Source: Streptomyces sp. 135
Lineage (GTDB): Bacteria > Actinomycetota > Actinomycetes > Streptomycetales > Streptomycetaceae
Assembly (NCBI RefSeq): GCF_020026305.1
Contig: NZ_CP075691.1
Location: forward strand, 1,798,001-1,862,000
Direction of reading: 5' to 3'
DNA: 64,000 bases
Shown: piece after piece, positions 8,788 to 17,401 of the stretch
Position numbering within the stretch: position 1 is the stretch's first letter
Layout: the number at the start of each line of letters is the position of its first letter
Program-made: the position numbers and the translations under genes
Notes under the pieces: model-generated
Told to the model about the DNA's origin: nothing
What the model saw: only the letters and a program-made list of their open reading frames with translations
The model's database searches: none

Positions 8788-9837
8788 ATGAGGTTCGCCG
8801 ATGAGTTGAAGAACGCCGTCACCCCGCGAGCCGCCATGCTCGTCATCGGCGTACTCGCCCTCCAGCTGCTGTTCATCGCCTCCTACGTGGGGGCGCTGCA
8901 CGACCCGAGACCCAAGGACGTGGCCTTCGGCGTGGTCGCCCCGGGCCCCGCGGCCGGGCAGACCGCCGACAGGCTGAACAAGCTCCCCGGCGACCCGCTG
9001 GACCCCCGCGTCCTCAAGGACGAGGCCACGGCCCGGCGCCAGATCATGCACCGCGACATCGACGGCGCCCTGGTGGTCGACCCGCGCGGCACGACCGACA
9101 CCCTCCTGGTCGCCTCCGGCGGCGGCACCGCGCTCTCCCGGACCCTGACCACGCTCCTCACCGAGGTCGACGCGGCCGAGAAGCGCACGGTGAAGACCGA
9201 GGACGTGGCCGCCGCCTCGAACAAGGACTTCAACGGACTCTCGTCCTTCTACCTGGTCGTCGGCTGGTGCGTCGGCGGCTATCTCTGCGCGTCGATCCTC
9301 GCGATCAGCGCGGGCTCCCGGGCCCCGAACGTGCCGCGCGCGATCATCAGGCTCGGCACCATGGCGCTCTACTCGATCGCCGGCGGGCTCGGTGGCGCGA
9401 TCATCATCGGGCCCATCCTCGGCGCCCTGCCCGGCAGCGTCATGGGCCTGTGGGGCCTCGGCGCCCTGGTCGTCTTCGGGGTCGGCGCGATCACGCTCGC
9501 CCTCCAGGCGCTCACCGGCATCGTGGGCATCGGCCTGGCCGTCCTCATCATCGTCATCGGGGGCAACCCGAGCGCGGGCGGCGCCTTCCCGCTGCCCATG
9601 CTGCCGGCGTTCTGGAAGGCGATCGGGCCCTGGCTGCCGCCCGGCGCGGGCACCTGGTCGGCGCGCTCCATCGCGTACTTCGAGGGGAACGCGCTCACCG
9701 GACCGCTCCTGGTCCTGGCCGCCTGGGCGCTCGTCGGCGTGGTCGTCACCCTCGTCCTGTCCGCCCGGCGCGGCCGACCGGTCAACGGTCCGATCGACCT
9801 CAGCGGCACGAAGTACGGCAGGACCATCGCTCCCTGA
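8788..9837 (+). CDS. Multi-pass membrane protein, YhgE/Pip or DUF3533-like
   Basis: A 349-residue protein. One N-terminal membrane helix (about 17-36) is followed by an extracytoplasmic domain of about 110 residues containing KDVAFGVVAP and DGALVVDPRG. Five C-terminal helices (about 150-330) follow. This layout is that of YhgE/Pip-type and ABC-2-like permease relatives such as DUF3533. No ATPase gene is adjacent, so it may act alone or with a partner elsewhere. It is divergent from dnaE2 and ends at a strong terminator shared with the convergent protease gene. The substrate is unknown. Confidence 0.7.
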   Translation: MRFADELKNAVTPRAAMLVIGVLALQLLFIASYVGALHDPRPKDVAFGVVAPGPAAGQTADRLNKLPGDPLDPRVLKDEATARRQIMHRDIDGALVVDPRGTTDTLLVASGGGTALSRTLTTLLTEVDAAEKRTVKTEDVAAASNKDFNGLSSFYLVVGWCVGGYLCASILAISAGSRAPNVPRAIIRLGTMALYSIAGGLGGAIIIGPILGALPGSVMGLWGLGALVVFGVGAITLALQALTGIVGIGLAVLIIVIGGNPSAGGAFPLPMLPAFWKAIGPWLPPGAGTWSARSIAYFEGNALTGPLLVLAAWALVGVVVTLVLSARRGRPVNGPIDLSGTKYGRTIAP

Positions 9838-9873
9838 GGGCCGCGGGGGAACCCGTGGACAGAACCGTGTGAC

Positions 9874-9909
9874 CCCCGCCCCCCCCGCAGGTCGCGGGGG
9901 GGGGCGGGG
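9874..9909. terminator. Strong GC hairpin between convergent genes
   Basis: CCCCGCCCCCCCCGC, a 5-base loop and a complementary GCGGGGGGGGGCGGGG arm form a very stable hairpin between two convergent stops (9837 and 9935). It probably terminates transcription from both sides. There is no U tract, as is usual in Streptomyces. Confidence 0.75.
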
Positions 9910-9934
9910 CTCACAACGTCCGGCAGCCTCGGCC

Positions 9935-11017
9935 TCAGCCGATTTCCGCTCCGTAGGCGCTCAGGGCCTCCGTCACCGGCTGGAAGAAGGTCTCGCCCCC
10001 GGAGGAGCAGTCGCCGCTGCCGCCCGAGGTGAGACCCAGCGCGGTGTCACCGGCGAAGAGCGCGCCGCCGCTGTCGCCGGGCTCGGCACAGACCGTGGTC
10101 TGGATCAGGCCGTCGACCTGACCCTCCTGGTAGTTCACCGTGGCGTTCAAGGCGGTGACCTCACCGTCGTGGAGCTGCGTGGTGCTGCCGCTGCGCTGCA
10201 CCTTCTGCCCGACCGTGGCCTCCCCCGCCTTGGCGATCGCCTGGGCGCTGCCGTTGTAGAGGTTCGCCTCGCTCGGGTGCGGGGTGTCGGCCGTGTACTT
10301 CACGAGGGCGTGGTCGTCGCCCGGGAAGCTCGACTCCACCGTGGTGCCGATCTCCTGGCCGCCCTGCGCGTCGGACCAGCTCTTGACCGCGTTGCCGCAG
10401 TGGCCCGCCGTCAGGAAGTGGGGCCGGCCGTCCTTGACGACGTTGAAGCCCAGCGAGCAGCGCGAGCCGCCGCCGAAGATCGCGTCGCCGCCGGCGAGGA
10501 AGGCCTTGAACTCGCCCTTGCTGTGCTTGAGTTCGGCCTTGCCGCCGAAGCTCTTCACGATCGAGCCGACCTTGTCGAGCGCGGCGCCCTCGACCGTGCG
10601 GTCCACCGTGACGACGACCTTGTTGGTGGCCGGGTCCATCGCCCACGAGGTGCCGGGCACGGCCGCCTTCTCGTCGAGCGTGGCGCGGGCGCTCTTGAGC
10701 TCCGCGAGGGAGTTCTCGACGATTCTGGCCTTGCCGCCCGCGGACTCCACGGCGTCCGCCGCGCTCTCGTCCAGCACGTTCACGACGAGGGCCTTGGCCT
10801 TGGCGTCGTAGTACGTGCCCGCGGCGTCCGCGCCGAGCTCCTGGGTCAGGGTCGATGCGAGCTTTCCGGCCTTCGCCACGGAGAGGACGTCCGGGGTGGG
10901 GTCCGGCGTGCTCTCGCTCGCGTTCGCGGTCTGGAAGGTGACTCCCGCGGCGACCAGCGCGGCGATGCCCGCGCCTGCCACGGCGGCACGCCGCTTGGAT
11001 ATGCGTCGGTGCTTCAA
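9935..11017 (-). CDS. Secreted S1 (chymotrypsin-fold) serine protease, streptogrisin-like
   Basis: Starts at TTG 11017, set by AGGAGG seven bases upstream; 360 residues. A twin-Arg-like, highly basic signal peptide (KHRRISKRRAAVAGAG) precedes an alpha-lytic-type propeptide (about 50-165). The mature protease begins near FLAGGDAIFGGGSRCSLGF. The catalytic triad is complete: His in LTAGHCG, Asp in GDDHALVKY, Ser in EPGDSGGALF. The Cys pairs of streptogrisins are present. It is an extracellular protease made as a self-folding zymogen. A second, closely related protease lies 2.1 kb away. The stop lies in a short repeated CCTCGGCCTCAGCC sequence. Confidence 0.93.
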   Translation of the reverse strand: MKHRRISKRRAAVAGAGIAALVAAGVTFQTANASESTPDPTPDVLSVAKAGKLASTLTQELGADAAGTYYDAKAKALVVNVLDESAADAVESAGGKARIVENSLAELKSARATLDEKAAVPGTSWAMDPATNKVVVTVDRTVEGAALDKVGSIVKSFGGKAELKHSKGEFKAFLAGGDAIFGGGSRCSLGFNVVKDGRPHFLTAGHCGNAVKSWSDAQGGQEIGTTVESSFPGDDHALVKYTADTPHPSEANLYNGSAQAIAKAGEATVGQKVQRSGSTTQLHDGEVTALNATVNYQEGQVDGLIQTTVCAEPGDSGGALFAGDTALGLTSGGSGDCSSGGETFFQPVTEALSAYGAEIG

Positions 11018-11292
11018 CTCACGACCTCCTGTGGGGGGAACGACCCGTCCGGCGTGGGGGCCTGACGGGTCGCAAGGAGTACGAGGCATGAATGAGCCGG
11101 CTGACATAGCCGCGTCCATGCCAATTACCCGGCCCACTATCCCGACGCATTGCGGTCGCACACAAGGTCTACTTCAGGACGCGCACGCGGAAACAGCAGT
11201 GCGCCCCTCGGCCACCGTGCGACCCCCTCGCACCACGCCGGATTCGCACTGCAAACACGGCCCGCCACGGGAGGGTCGTCAGCCTGTGAGGA

Positions 11293-12096
11293 CTAGTCCT
11301 GTCCGGTTCCCGCCGGTGGAGGCTGTTGCGGCAGGGCCTGCTGAGCCCGCTCCAGGAAGCGCAGCAGCTCCACCGGGAAGGGCAGGACGAGGGTGGAGTT
11401 CTTCTCGGCGGCGACGGCCACCACGGTCTGCAACAGGCGCAGTTGGAGCGCCGCGGGCTCCTCCGCCATCTCGTGGGCGGCCTCGGCGAGCTTCTTGGAC
11501 GCCTGGAGTTCGGCGTCGGCGTTGATGACGCGGGCCCGCCGCTCGCGGTCCGCCTCGGCCTGGCGGGCCATCGACCGCTTCATGGTCTCCGGCAGCGACA
11601 CGTCCTTGATCTCGACGCGGTCGATCTGCACGCCCCAGCCGATGGCCGGGCTGTCGATCATCAGCTCCAGGCCCTGGTTGAGCTTCTCGCGGTTGGAGAG
11701 CAGATCGTCCAGGTCGCTCTTGCCGATGATCGACCGCAGGGACGTCTGCGCCATCTGCGAGACCGCGAACCGGTAGTCCTCCACCCGCATGACGGCCTCG
11801 GCGGCGTCCACCACCTTGAAGTAGATGACGGCGTCCACCCGCACCGTGACGTTGTCCCGCGTGATGCCGTCCTGCGCGGGCACCGGCAACGTCACGATCT
11901 GCATGTTGACCTTACGGAGCCGGTCCACGAAGGGCACGATCATGGTGAACCCCGGGCCGCGCACCGCCTGCTGCAACTTTCCGAGCCGCAGCACCACGCC
12001 GCGCTCGTACTGCTTGACGACGCGCGCCGCGGCCAGGACATAGACCGCTCCGACGGACCCGGCGGCCACGCCCGCCGTCAGCAGTTCCTCGACCAT
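11293..12096 (-). CDS. SPFH/band 7 protein, slipin (stomatin-like)
   Basis: 267 residues. An N-terminal membrane anchor (about 5-25) is followed by YERGVVLRLGKLQQAVRGPGF and a full SPFH domain (about 28-190) with the stomatin motif GWGVQIDRVEIKDVSLP. An Ala/Glu-rich helical region predicted to oligomerise comes next, then a Pro/Gln-rich tail. Such proteins scaffold membrane microdomains and modulate membrane proteases. The NfeD-type partner often found with slipins is not adjacent; instead two secreted proteases flank the gene, which may be coincidence. Confidence 0.9.
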   Translation of the reverse strand: MVEELLTAGVAAGSVGAVYVLAAARVVKQYERGVVLRLGKLQQAVRGPGFTMIVPFVDRLRKVNMQIVTLPVPAQDGITRDNVTVRVDAVIYFKVVDAAEAVMRVEDYRFAVSQMAQTSLRSIIGKSDLDDLLSNREKLNQGLELMIDSPAIGWGVQIDRVEIKDVSLPETMKRSMARQAEADRERRARVINADAELQASKKLAEAAHEMAEEPAALQLRLLQTVVAVAAEKNSTLVLPFPVELLRFLERAQQALPQQPPPAGTGQD

Positions 12097-12188
12097 GCCG
12101 GCCCCCCAGGGTCCGAAGCGGGCGTCTCGGTCGTCCCCTTCGAAGGTAGCTCGCCCCCCGGGAGAGGGCGAGACCCATGACGGCGGAC

Positions 12189-12219
12189 GAGCCCCCGCCC
12201 GGAGGCCGGGCGGGGGCTC
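12189..12219 (-). terminator. Terminator of the streptogrisin B-like gene
   Basis: GAGCCCCCGCCC and GGGCGGGGGCTC are 12-base perfect arms around a 7-base loop. The hairpin lies about 50 bases after the protease stop at 12269 and before the start of the SPFH gene. Confidence 0.8.
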
Positions 12220-12225
12220 GCCTTG

Positions 12226-12281
12226 CTCAGTACGCCGAGCTCAGTACGCCGAGCTCGGTACGCCGTGCTCAGTACACGCTG
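12226..12281. repeat. Four tandem 14-base repeats over the stop codon of the protease gene
   Basis: Two exact copies of CTCAGTACGCCGAG (12226-12253) are followed by two diverged copies (12254-12267 and 12268-12281). The last copy contains the final Tyr codon and TGA stop of the protease (minus strand), so the end of the gene appears to have been duplicated three times downstream. Confidence 0.85.
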
Positions 12282-13171
12282 ACGTTGTACGCGCGCAGCG
12301 CCTCGGTGACCGGCTGGAAGAAGGTCGTGCCGCCGGACGAGCAGTTGCCGCTGCCGCCGGAGGTCAGCCCGAGCGCGGTGGAACCCGCGTACAGCGGGCC
12401 GCCGCTGTCGCCGGGCTCGGCACAGACCGTGGTCTTGATCATGCCGTAGACGATGTCGCCGCCGCCGTAGTTGACGGACTGGTTCAGCGCGGTGACCCGG
12501 CCGCTGTGCGTGCCCGTGGTGGAGCCGCGACGCGTCACGTTCTGTCCGACCGTCGGGTCGGCGGCGCTCGTGATGTCCTGGCTGCCCACGGTGCCCGACT
12601 TGGTGATCGAGGTGTTGGTGTAGCGCACGATCCCGTAGTCGTTCGTCGGGAAGCTGGAGCCGTGCGTGGTGCCGAGCACGGTCGTCTTCGCCGAGTTGGC
12701 CCACCAGGTGCCCGCGCCGTCGGTGCAGTGTCCGGCGGTCAGGAAGTAATAGGTGCTGCCGTTGCGGACGTTGAAGCCGAGCGAACAGCGCCAGCTGCTC
12801 GCGTAGATGGCGTCGCCACCGGAGATGTACTTCTGGAACTTGCCCGGGGTGCGCTCGATCTTCAGGGCACCGGCGTTGGACCCGGCGGCCGCCTTGAGCT
12901 CGGCGATCTCCGCCTTGGAGACCGTGCTGTCGGCGGTGACGACGACCTGCTTGGTCTTCGGGTCGATGCCCCAGGCGGTGCCCGCGACATCGGCTTCGAG
13001 CACGGCGTCGCTGGCCTGTTCCAGCTGCGAGGCGCTGAAGGTGGCCATGCCGTCCTGCGCGTTGGCCGCGGGGACGGCGAGCGCTCCGGCGGCGACGAGC
13101 CCGGTGGCTATCGCGAGCAGACGGGTACGTCTCGCCATGCCGGTGTGGGGGATGGTGCGCTTGATCCTCAC
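12269..13171 (-). CDS. sprB: Streptogrisin B-like secreted serine protease
   Basis: 300 residues from GTG 13171 (ribosome site GGGAGGG). A signal peptide ending near VPAANA is followed by a propeptide of about 75 residues. The mature enzyme begins at [20 protein letters not shown], which is almost identical to the remembered start of S. griseus protease B. Triad: His in LTAGHCT, Asp in TNDYGIVRY, Ser in [10 protein letters not shown]. It ends [11 protein letters not shown], as in the family. It is an extracellular chymotrypsin-like protease. A hairpin terminator and tandem repeats follow the stop. The gene is monocistronic. Confidence 0.94.
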   Translation of the reverse strand: MRIKRTIPHTGMARRTRLLAIATGLVAAGALAVPAANAQDGMATFSASQLEQASDAVLEADVAGTAWGIDPKTKQVVVTADSTVSKAEIAELKAAAGSNAGALKIERTPGKFQKYISGGDAIYASSWRCSLGFNVRNGSTYYFLTAGHCTDGAGTWWANSAKTTVLGTTHGSSFPTNDYGIVRYTNTSITKSGTVGSQDITSAADPTVGQNVTRRGSTTGTHSGRVTALNQSVNYGGGDIVYGMIKTTVCAEPGDSGGPLYAGSTALGLTSGGSGNCSSGGTTFFQPVTEALRAYNVSVY

Positions 13172-13370
13172 GTTGTTCCCTCCCGAGGGAAGTCAGTGGG
13201 TCCTTGTGGGTTGAGGACCCGTGAGGCGCAGCCAAAGAGCAAGCCCGGATTCCGGTTATGCCGTGCTCCTGACAAGCGCTGCTCGGGAGTATTGGGGGGC
13301 GAGGACCGGCCGCACAAGGGCGCCTTTCGGCCGCGCACCGGTCCCGCTCTCCCCTGCCGTCAGGGCCGGC

Positions 13371-14183
13371 TCAGCGGCCGAGGAGATTCCGCTCGCCCGC
13401 CGCGATCTCCGTGGCCAGGGTGTTGCCCGGCGGCGGGAAAGGGCAGATGAAGTGGTCGGCGAAGGCGCACGGCGGCAGCAGCGCCCGGTTGAAGTCGACC
13501 GTGGTGCGCCCCTCGGCGTCGGGCGCGGCGGGCCGCAGGAAACGGAAGCGGTAGCTGGAGACCCCGCTGGTGGCGTCCGCGAAGACCGCCCACAGCGATC
13601 CATCGGCCTCGACACTCACCTGGAGGGTGTGCTCGGTCCCGCCCAGCCGGAAGGACAGCTCACCACCGAGCCCGAGGCCACGCTCCTTGCCGTCCGCGTT
13701 GCCGACCGTGACGGTGCGGTCCTCACCGTACGGCGTGAAGCGTCCGGGCACGGCCCAGCGCGCGTCGTAGGGGGTGGCGTCGATGCCCTTGAAGGCGCGG
13801 CGCGCGGCGGCGTCCGGGTCGAAGTCACGTACCGCCCACAGGCCTTCGCGCCGGATGACGACCAGCCGGCGCTCCCCGTGCGCGACACGGGCCGCGGCCG
13901 GGCCGCTGTCGGCGGCCAGCCGGACCTCGCCGTCCAGGGGTGCTCCGTCGACGGTCAGACCGTCTTCCGCGCCGGCGGTCAGGACGACCGCGTCGGGGGT
14001 CTCGGCCCACTGCCCGGGAATGTCCGGAATTGAACCATCCGGATGGTCCGCGAGCCAGTGCGTGCCGATGAGGGAGAGCGGCCCGTAGGGGGCCGCGACC
14101 GTCTCGGTGCGCAGGGCGTGCCAGCGCTTCCAGTCCGCCGCGGGATCCATGTCCGAAGCCTGCTCCGTGTGCTGGGTGCTCAT
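13371..14183 (-). CDS. DUF1684 family protein at the end of the monooxygenase operon
   Basis: 270 residues from the ATG at 14183, five bases after the upstream flavin monooxygenase gene stops. It contains the DUF1684 signatures PYDARWAVPGRFTPY and the C-terminal LPPCAFADHFICPFPPPGN followed by GERN. It has no signal peptide or membrane segment and is predicted beta-rich. The family has no assigned function. Its position as last gene of an operon with an ABC importer and two flavin monooxygenases suggests a role in handling the imported substrate or its product (inference). Confidence 0.88.
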   Translation of the reverse strand: MSTQHTEQASDMDPAADWKRWHALRTETVAAPYGPLSLIGTHWLADHPDGSIPDIPGQWAETPDAVVLTAGAEDGLTVDGAPLDGEVRLAADSGPAAARVAHGERRLVVIRREGLWAVRDFDPDAAARRAFKGIDATPYDARWAVPGRFTPYGEDRTVTVGNADGKERGLGLGGELSFRLGGTEHTLQVSVEADGSLWAVFADATSGVSSYRFRFLRPAAPDAEGRTTVDFNRALLPPCAFADHFICPFPPPGNTLATEIAAGERNLLGR

Positions 14184-14188
14184 GGTGA

Positions 14189-15481
14189 TCAACCCTTCCA
14201 TACGGGCTCGCGCAGCCCGAGGTGTGAGCGCAGCGTCGCGCCCCGGTATTCCGTGCGGTACGCGCCGCGCTCCTGGAGCAGGGGCACCACCTTCTCGACG
14301 AAGTCGTCGAGCCCGCCGGGGGTGAGGTGCGGGACGAGGATGAAGCCGTCGGCCGCGTCGGTGCGGACGGACTCCACCAGTTCCTCGGCGACCGACCGCG
14401 GGGTGCCGACGAAGGACTGGCGGGCGGTGGTCTCGATGACGGTCTGACGGATGGAGAGTCCCTTGGCCTCGGACAGGGCCCGCCACTTCTCCGCGACGGC
14501 GAGGGGGTCGCCGATCTTCACGCGGCCCTGGGCCAGCTGCGACGCGGGGTCCGGGTCGATGTCGGGCAGCGGCCCGTCCGGGTCGTACGAGGAGAGGTCC
14601 ACGCCCCAGACCTGCTCCACGGCGAGGATCGCGTTCTGCGGGGAGACCTGCGCGCGGCGGATCTCGGCGGCCTTCTCCTGGGCCTCGGCGGCGGTGTCGC
14701 CGAGGACGTAGGTGACCCCGGGCATGATCTTCAGGTCGTCTGCGGTCCGCCCGTACTTCGCGAGGCGCCCCTTCACGTCGGCGTAGAAGGCGCGGCCGGC
14801 CTCCGGCGTGCCGTGCCGGGTGAAGATCACGTCGGCGGCGGAGGCGGCGAACTCCCGCCCCTCCGGCGAGTCGCCCGCCTGGATCACCACGGGGTGCCCC
14901 TGCGGGGAGCGCGGCACGGTGAACTCGCCCTCGACTCCGAAGTGCTCCCCGTGGTGCGCGAAGGGGCGCGGCCGGCCCTGCGGCGTCCAGGAGTCCCACA
15001 GCTGCCGTGCCGTCGCCAGGAACTCGGCGGCCCGTGTGTACCGGTCGGCCCGGTCGAGGTAGCCGCCGCGGCGGAAGTTCTCGCCGGTGAAGGCGTCCGA
15101 GGTGGTGACGACGTTCCAGGCGGCGCGGCCCGCGCTGAGGTGGTCGAGGGAGGCGAACCTGCGGGCCAGTTCGAAGGGCTCGTTGAAGGTGGCGCTGACG
15201 GTGGCCGCGAGGCCGAGCCGCTCGGTGACGGCGGCGAGCGCGGCCAGGACGGTGAGGGACTCGGGCCTGCCGACGACGTCCAGGTCGTGGATGTGCCCCT
15301 TGTGCTCGCGCAGCCGCAGCCCCTCGGCGAGGAAGAAGAAGTCGAACAGGCCGCGCTCCGCGGTGCGGGCCAGGTACTCGAAGGACGAGAAGTCGATGTG
15401 GGAGCGGGACCTCGGGTCGGACCAGACGGTGGTGCTGTTGACGCCCGGGAAGTGGGCGGCGAGATGGATCTGCTTGCTCAT
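14189..15481 (-). CDS. LLM-class flavin-dependent monooxygenase, NtaA/SnaA/DszA type
   Basis: 430 residues. It starts at ATG 15481 and overlaps the upstream gene by 4 bases. It is a TIM-barrel bacterial-luciferase-like enzyme with FDFFFLAEGLRL, NVVTTSDAF and the FMN-site region PVVIQAGDSPEGREFAA that define the NtaA/SnaA/DszA group. These use FMNH2 from a separate reductase to oxidise small C-S, C-N or sulfone substrates. The insert before the C-terminus is typical of the 430-450-residue subgroup. The neighbours (another LLM enzyme, an ABC importer) point to assimilation of an organosulfur or amine nutrient. The substrate is not identifiable. Confidence 0.9.
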   Translation of the reverse strand: MSKQIHLAAHFPGVNSTTVWSDPRSRSHIDFSSFEYLARTAERGLFDFFFLAEGLRLREHKGHIHDLDVVGRPESLTVLAALAAVTERLGLAATVSATFNEPFELARRFASLDHLSAGRAAWNVVTTSDAFTGENFRRGGYLDRADRYTRAAEFLATARQLWDSWTPQGRPRPFAHHGEHFGVEGEFTVPRSPQGHPVVIQAGDSPEGREFAASAADVIFTRHGTPEAGRAFYADVKGRLAKYGRTADDLKIMPGVTYVLGDTAAEAQEKAAEIRRAQVSPQNAILAVEQVWGVDLSSYDPDGPLPDIDPDPASQLAQGRVKIGDPLAVAEKWRALSEAKGLSIRQTVIETTARQSFVGTPRSVAEELVESVRTDAADGFILVPHLTPGGLDDFVEKVVPLLQERGAYRTEYRGATLRSHLGLREPVWKG

Positions 15482-16569
15482 GACGGCTCCCCCGTGAGCG
15501 CGGTGTGCGCGGTGTGACGGTTGGCGGGCCGGGCGAGCCCCAGGTGGTCCCGGAGCGTGCTGCCCGGATAGAAGGTGCGGAACCGACCGCGGTGCTGGAG
15601 CAGCGCGACCGTTCCGTTGACGAGCCGCTCCAGGTCGCGGCGCGGCTCGACCGGCGTCAGATGGAAGCCGTCGACGGCGCCCGCGCGGTGCCAGTCGGCG
15701 ATCAGCTCGGCCAGGTCGACGGGCCCGCCCCGGTACACGGTCCCCTCGGCGGTGGGCAGCGGCCCTCCCCCGTGGCCCGGCTCGGCGGCGCACTCGCCGC
15801 CGCCGAGGTCCACGTCGAGGGCGGCGAACACCCGCAGCGTGTCCGGGTCGCGTCCGGACCGTGCAGCGAGGCCCCGCAGTTCGGCCCGCGCGGCGTCGGC
15901 CTGACGGACGGAGGCGACGCGCACCAGGGCGACGTCCGCGTGCCGGGCGGCGACCTCGCGGGCGGGCGGGGCGGTGGCGTCGACGACCCGTACGGGGTGG
16001 CCCTGCGGGGGCCGCGGCACGATGGAGGGGCCCCGCACCGAGAAGGTGCGCCCCTCGAAGTCGACGTGGTGCAGCTTGTCCCGGTCGATGAAGCGGCCGC
16101 TCGCCACGTCCCGTATCTCCGCGTCGTCCTCCCAGCTGTCCCACAACAGGGCGGCCACGTCGGCGACTTCACCGGCCTCGCGCCACAGTTCCTCGGGCGG
16201 CGCGGCGCCGCGCCGCCCGAAGAGCCGGGCCTCGGCCTCGGTCGCCGACACGTCCAGGGTCCAGCCGGCCCGGCCGCGGCTGACCCAGTCGAGGGTGGCC
16301 ACCGCGGCCTGCACGTGGAACGGCTCGGTGTGCGTGGTCGTGACGGTCGGCACGAGCCCGACGCGGCCGGTGGCGGGCACGATCCCGGCGGCCACGGCGA
16401 GCGCGTCGGGGCCGGGCCGCGCGAAGGAGTCCCCCAGCGTGACGAAGTCCAGGGCGCCGCGCTCGGCCAGCAGCGCCAGCTCGGCGTAGGGGCCGGGCTC
16501 GTACGTTCCGGGGAGGTCGACGGCGGCGGCGAGGTGCAGGGGGCCACGGCCGTTTCCGTGGTCGGTCAT
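15478..16569 (-). CDS. Second LLM-class flavin-dependent oxidoreductase
   Basis: 363 residues, with ATG at 16569. Luciferase-like TIM barrel with HTEPFHVQAAVATLDWVSRGRAGW and the phosphate-site region VRVVDATAPPAREVAARHAD. It differs from its neighbour in length and active-site loops, so the two are not a recent duplication. It overlaps the next gene by 4 bases, which implies matched expression. It probably works on the same pathway as the first monooxygenase, in sequence or on a related substrate. No flavin reductase gene is visible in the operon. Confidence 0.9.
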   Translation of the reverse strand: MTDHGNGRGPLHLAAAVDLPGTYEPGPYAELALLAERGALDFVTLGDSFARPGPDALAVAAGIVPATGRVGLVPTVTTTHTEPFHVQAAVATLDWVSRGRAGWTLDVSATEAEARLFGRRGAAPPEELWREAGEVADVAALLWDSWEDDAEIRDVASGRFIDRDKLHHVDFEGRTFSVRGPSIVPRPPQGHPVRVVDATAPPAREVAARHADVALVRVASVRQADAARAELRGLAARSGRDPDTLRVFAALDVDLGGGECAAEPGHGGGPLPTAEGTVYRGGPVDLAELIADWHRAGAVDGFHLTPVEPRRDLERLVNGTVALLQHRGRFRTFYPGSTLRDHLGLARPANRHTAHTALTGEPS

Positions 16570-16603
16570 CGGCTGAACCTTTCTCGGCGGGTCGGATTTG
16601 CGG

Positions 16604-17401
16604 CTACAGGACTTTGGAGAGGAACGCCTTGGTGCGGGCGTGCCGCGGGGCGTTCAGTACGTCGTCCGGTGCGCCCCGTTCGACGACGCGCCCGTCGTCC
16701 ATGAAGACGACGGTGTCGGCGACCTCGCGGGCGAAGCCGATCTCGTGCGTGACGACGATCATCGTGGTGCCCTGCCGCGCCAGACCCTTGATGACGTCGA
16801 GGACCTCGCCCACCAGCTCCGGGTCGAGCGCGGAGGTCGGCTCGTCGAAGAGCAGGAGCCCCGGCTCCAGGGCGAGCGCGCGGGCGACGGCGACCCTCTG
16901 CCGCTGCCCTCCGGACAGCTGCCGGGGGTAGGCGTCCGCCTTGTCGGCGAGTCCGACCCGGGCGAGCAGGGCCACGGCGCTCGCGGTGGCCGCGTCGCGG
17001 GGCCGTTTCAGGGCCCACACGGGGGCCTCGACGACGTTCTCCAGGACGGTCAGGTGCGGGAAGAGACGGAAGTCCTGGAAGACGAAGCCGATCCGGGTGC
17101 GCTGCTTGAGCACCTCGCGTTCGGGCAGCTCGTACAGCTTGTCGCCGGAACGCCGGTAGCCGATCAGCGCGCCGCCGACGCTCACCCACCCCGCGTCGGC
17201 CTTCTCCAGGTGGTTGATGATGCGCAGGAGCGTCGACTTGCCGGATCCGGAGGGACCGAGGATCACGGTCACCTCCCCGGCCGCCACCGTCAGGTCGACG
17301 CCCTTGAGGACCTCCAGGGGGCCGAAGGACTTGCGTACGGAGCGGACTTCGACCATGGCGTTCGTGGCGTCCGTGTCTTCACTGGCCTTGGTGACGGTCA
17401 T
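16604..17401 (-). CDS. Polar amino acid-type ABC transporter ATP-binding protein
   Basis: 265 residues from the ATG at 17401, which overlaps the FAD-protein stop by 4 bases; an internal start at MVEVRS is possible. All motifs are intact: Walker [11 protein letters not shown]-loop FQDFRLFPH, signature LSGGQRQR, Walker B LLLFDEP, H-loop VVTHE. The closest type is GlnQ/HisP/TcyN, which powers uptake of polar amino acids, cystine or related compounds. It works with the permease at 19149-20012 and the binding lipoprotein at 20535-21506. The permease and ATPase genes are separated by the FAD-protein gene, which is an unusual order. Confidence 0.94.
   Translation of the reverse strand: MTVTKASEDTDATNAMVEVRSVRKSFGPLEVLKGVDLTVAAGEVTVILGPSGSGKSTLLRIINHLEKADAGWVSVGGALIGYRRSGDKLYELPEREVLKQRTRIGFVFQDFRLFPHLTVLENVVEAPVWALKRPRDAATASAVALLARVGLADKADAYPRQLSGGQRQRVAVARALALEPGLLLFDEPTSALDPELVGEVLDVIKGLARQGTTMIVVTHEIGFAREVADTVVFMDDGRVVERGAPDDVLNAPRHARTKAFLSKVL

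Noticed and set aside
9935-13171. Two proteases flanking a band 7 gene as a functional unit
   Set aside because: Each gene has its own terminator or long gap, and the proteases are secreted while the band 7 protein faces the membrane interior; the linkage looks incidental.
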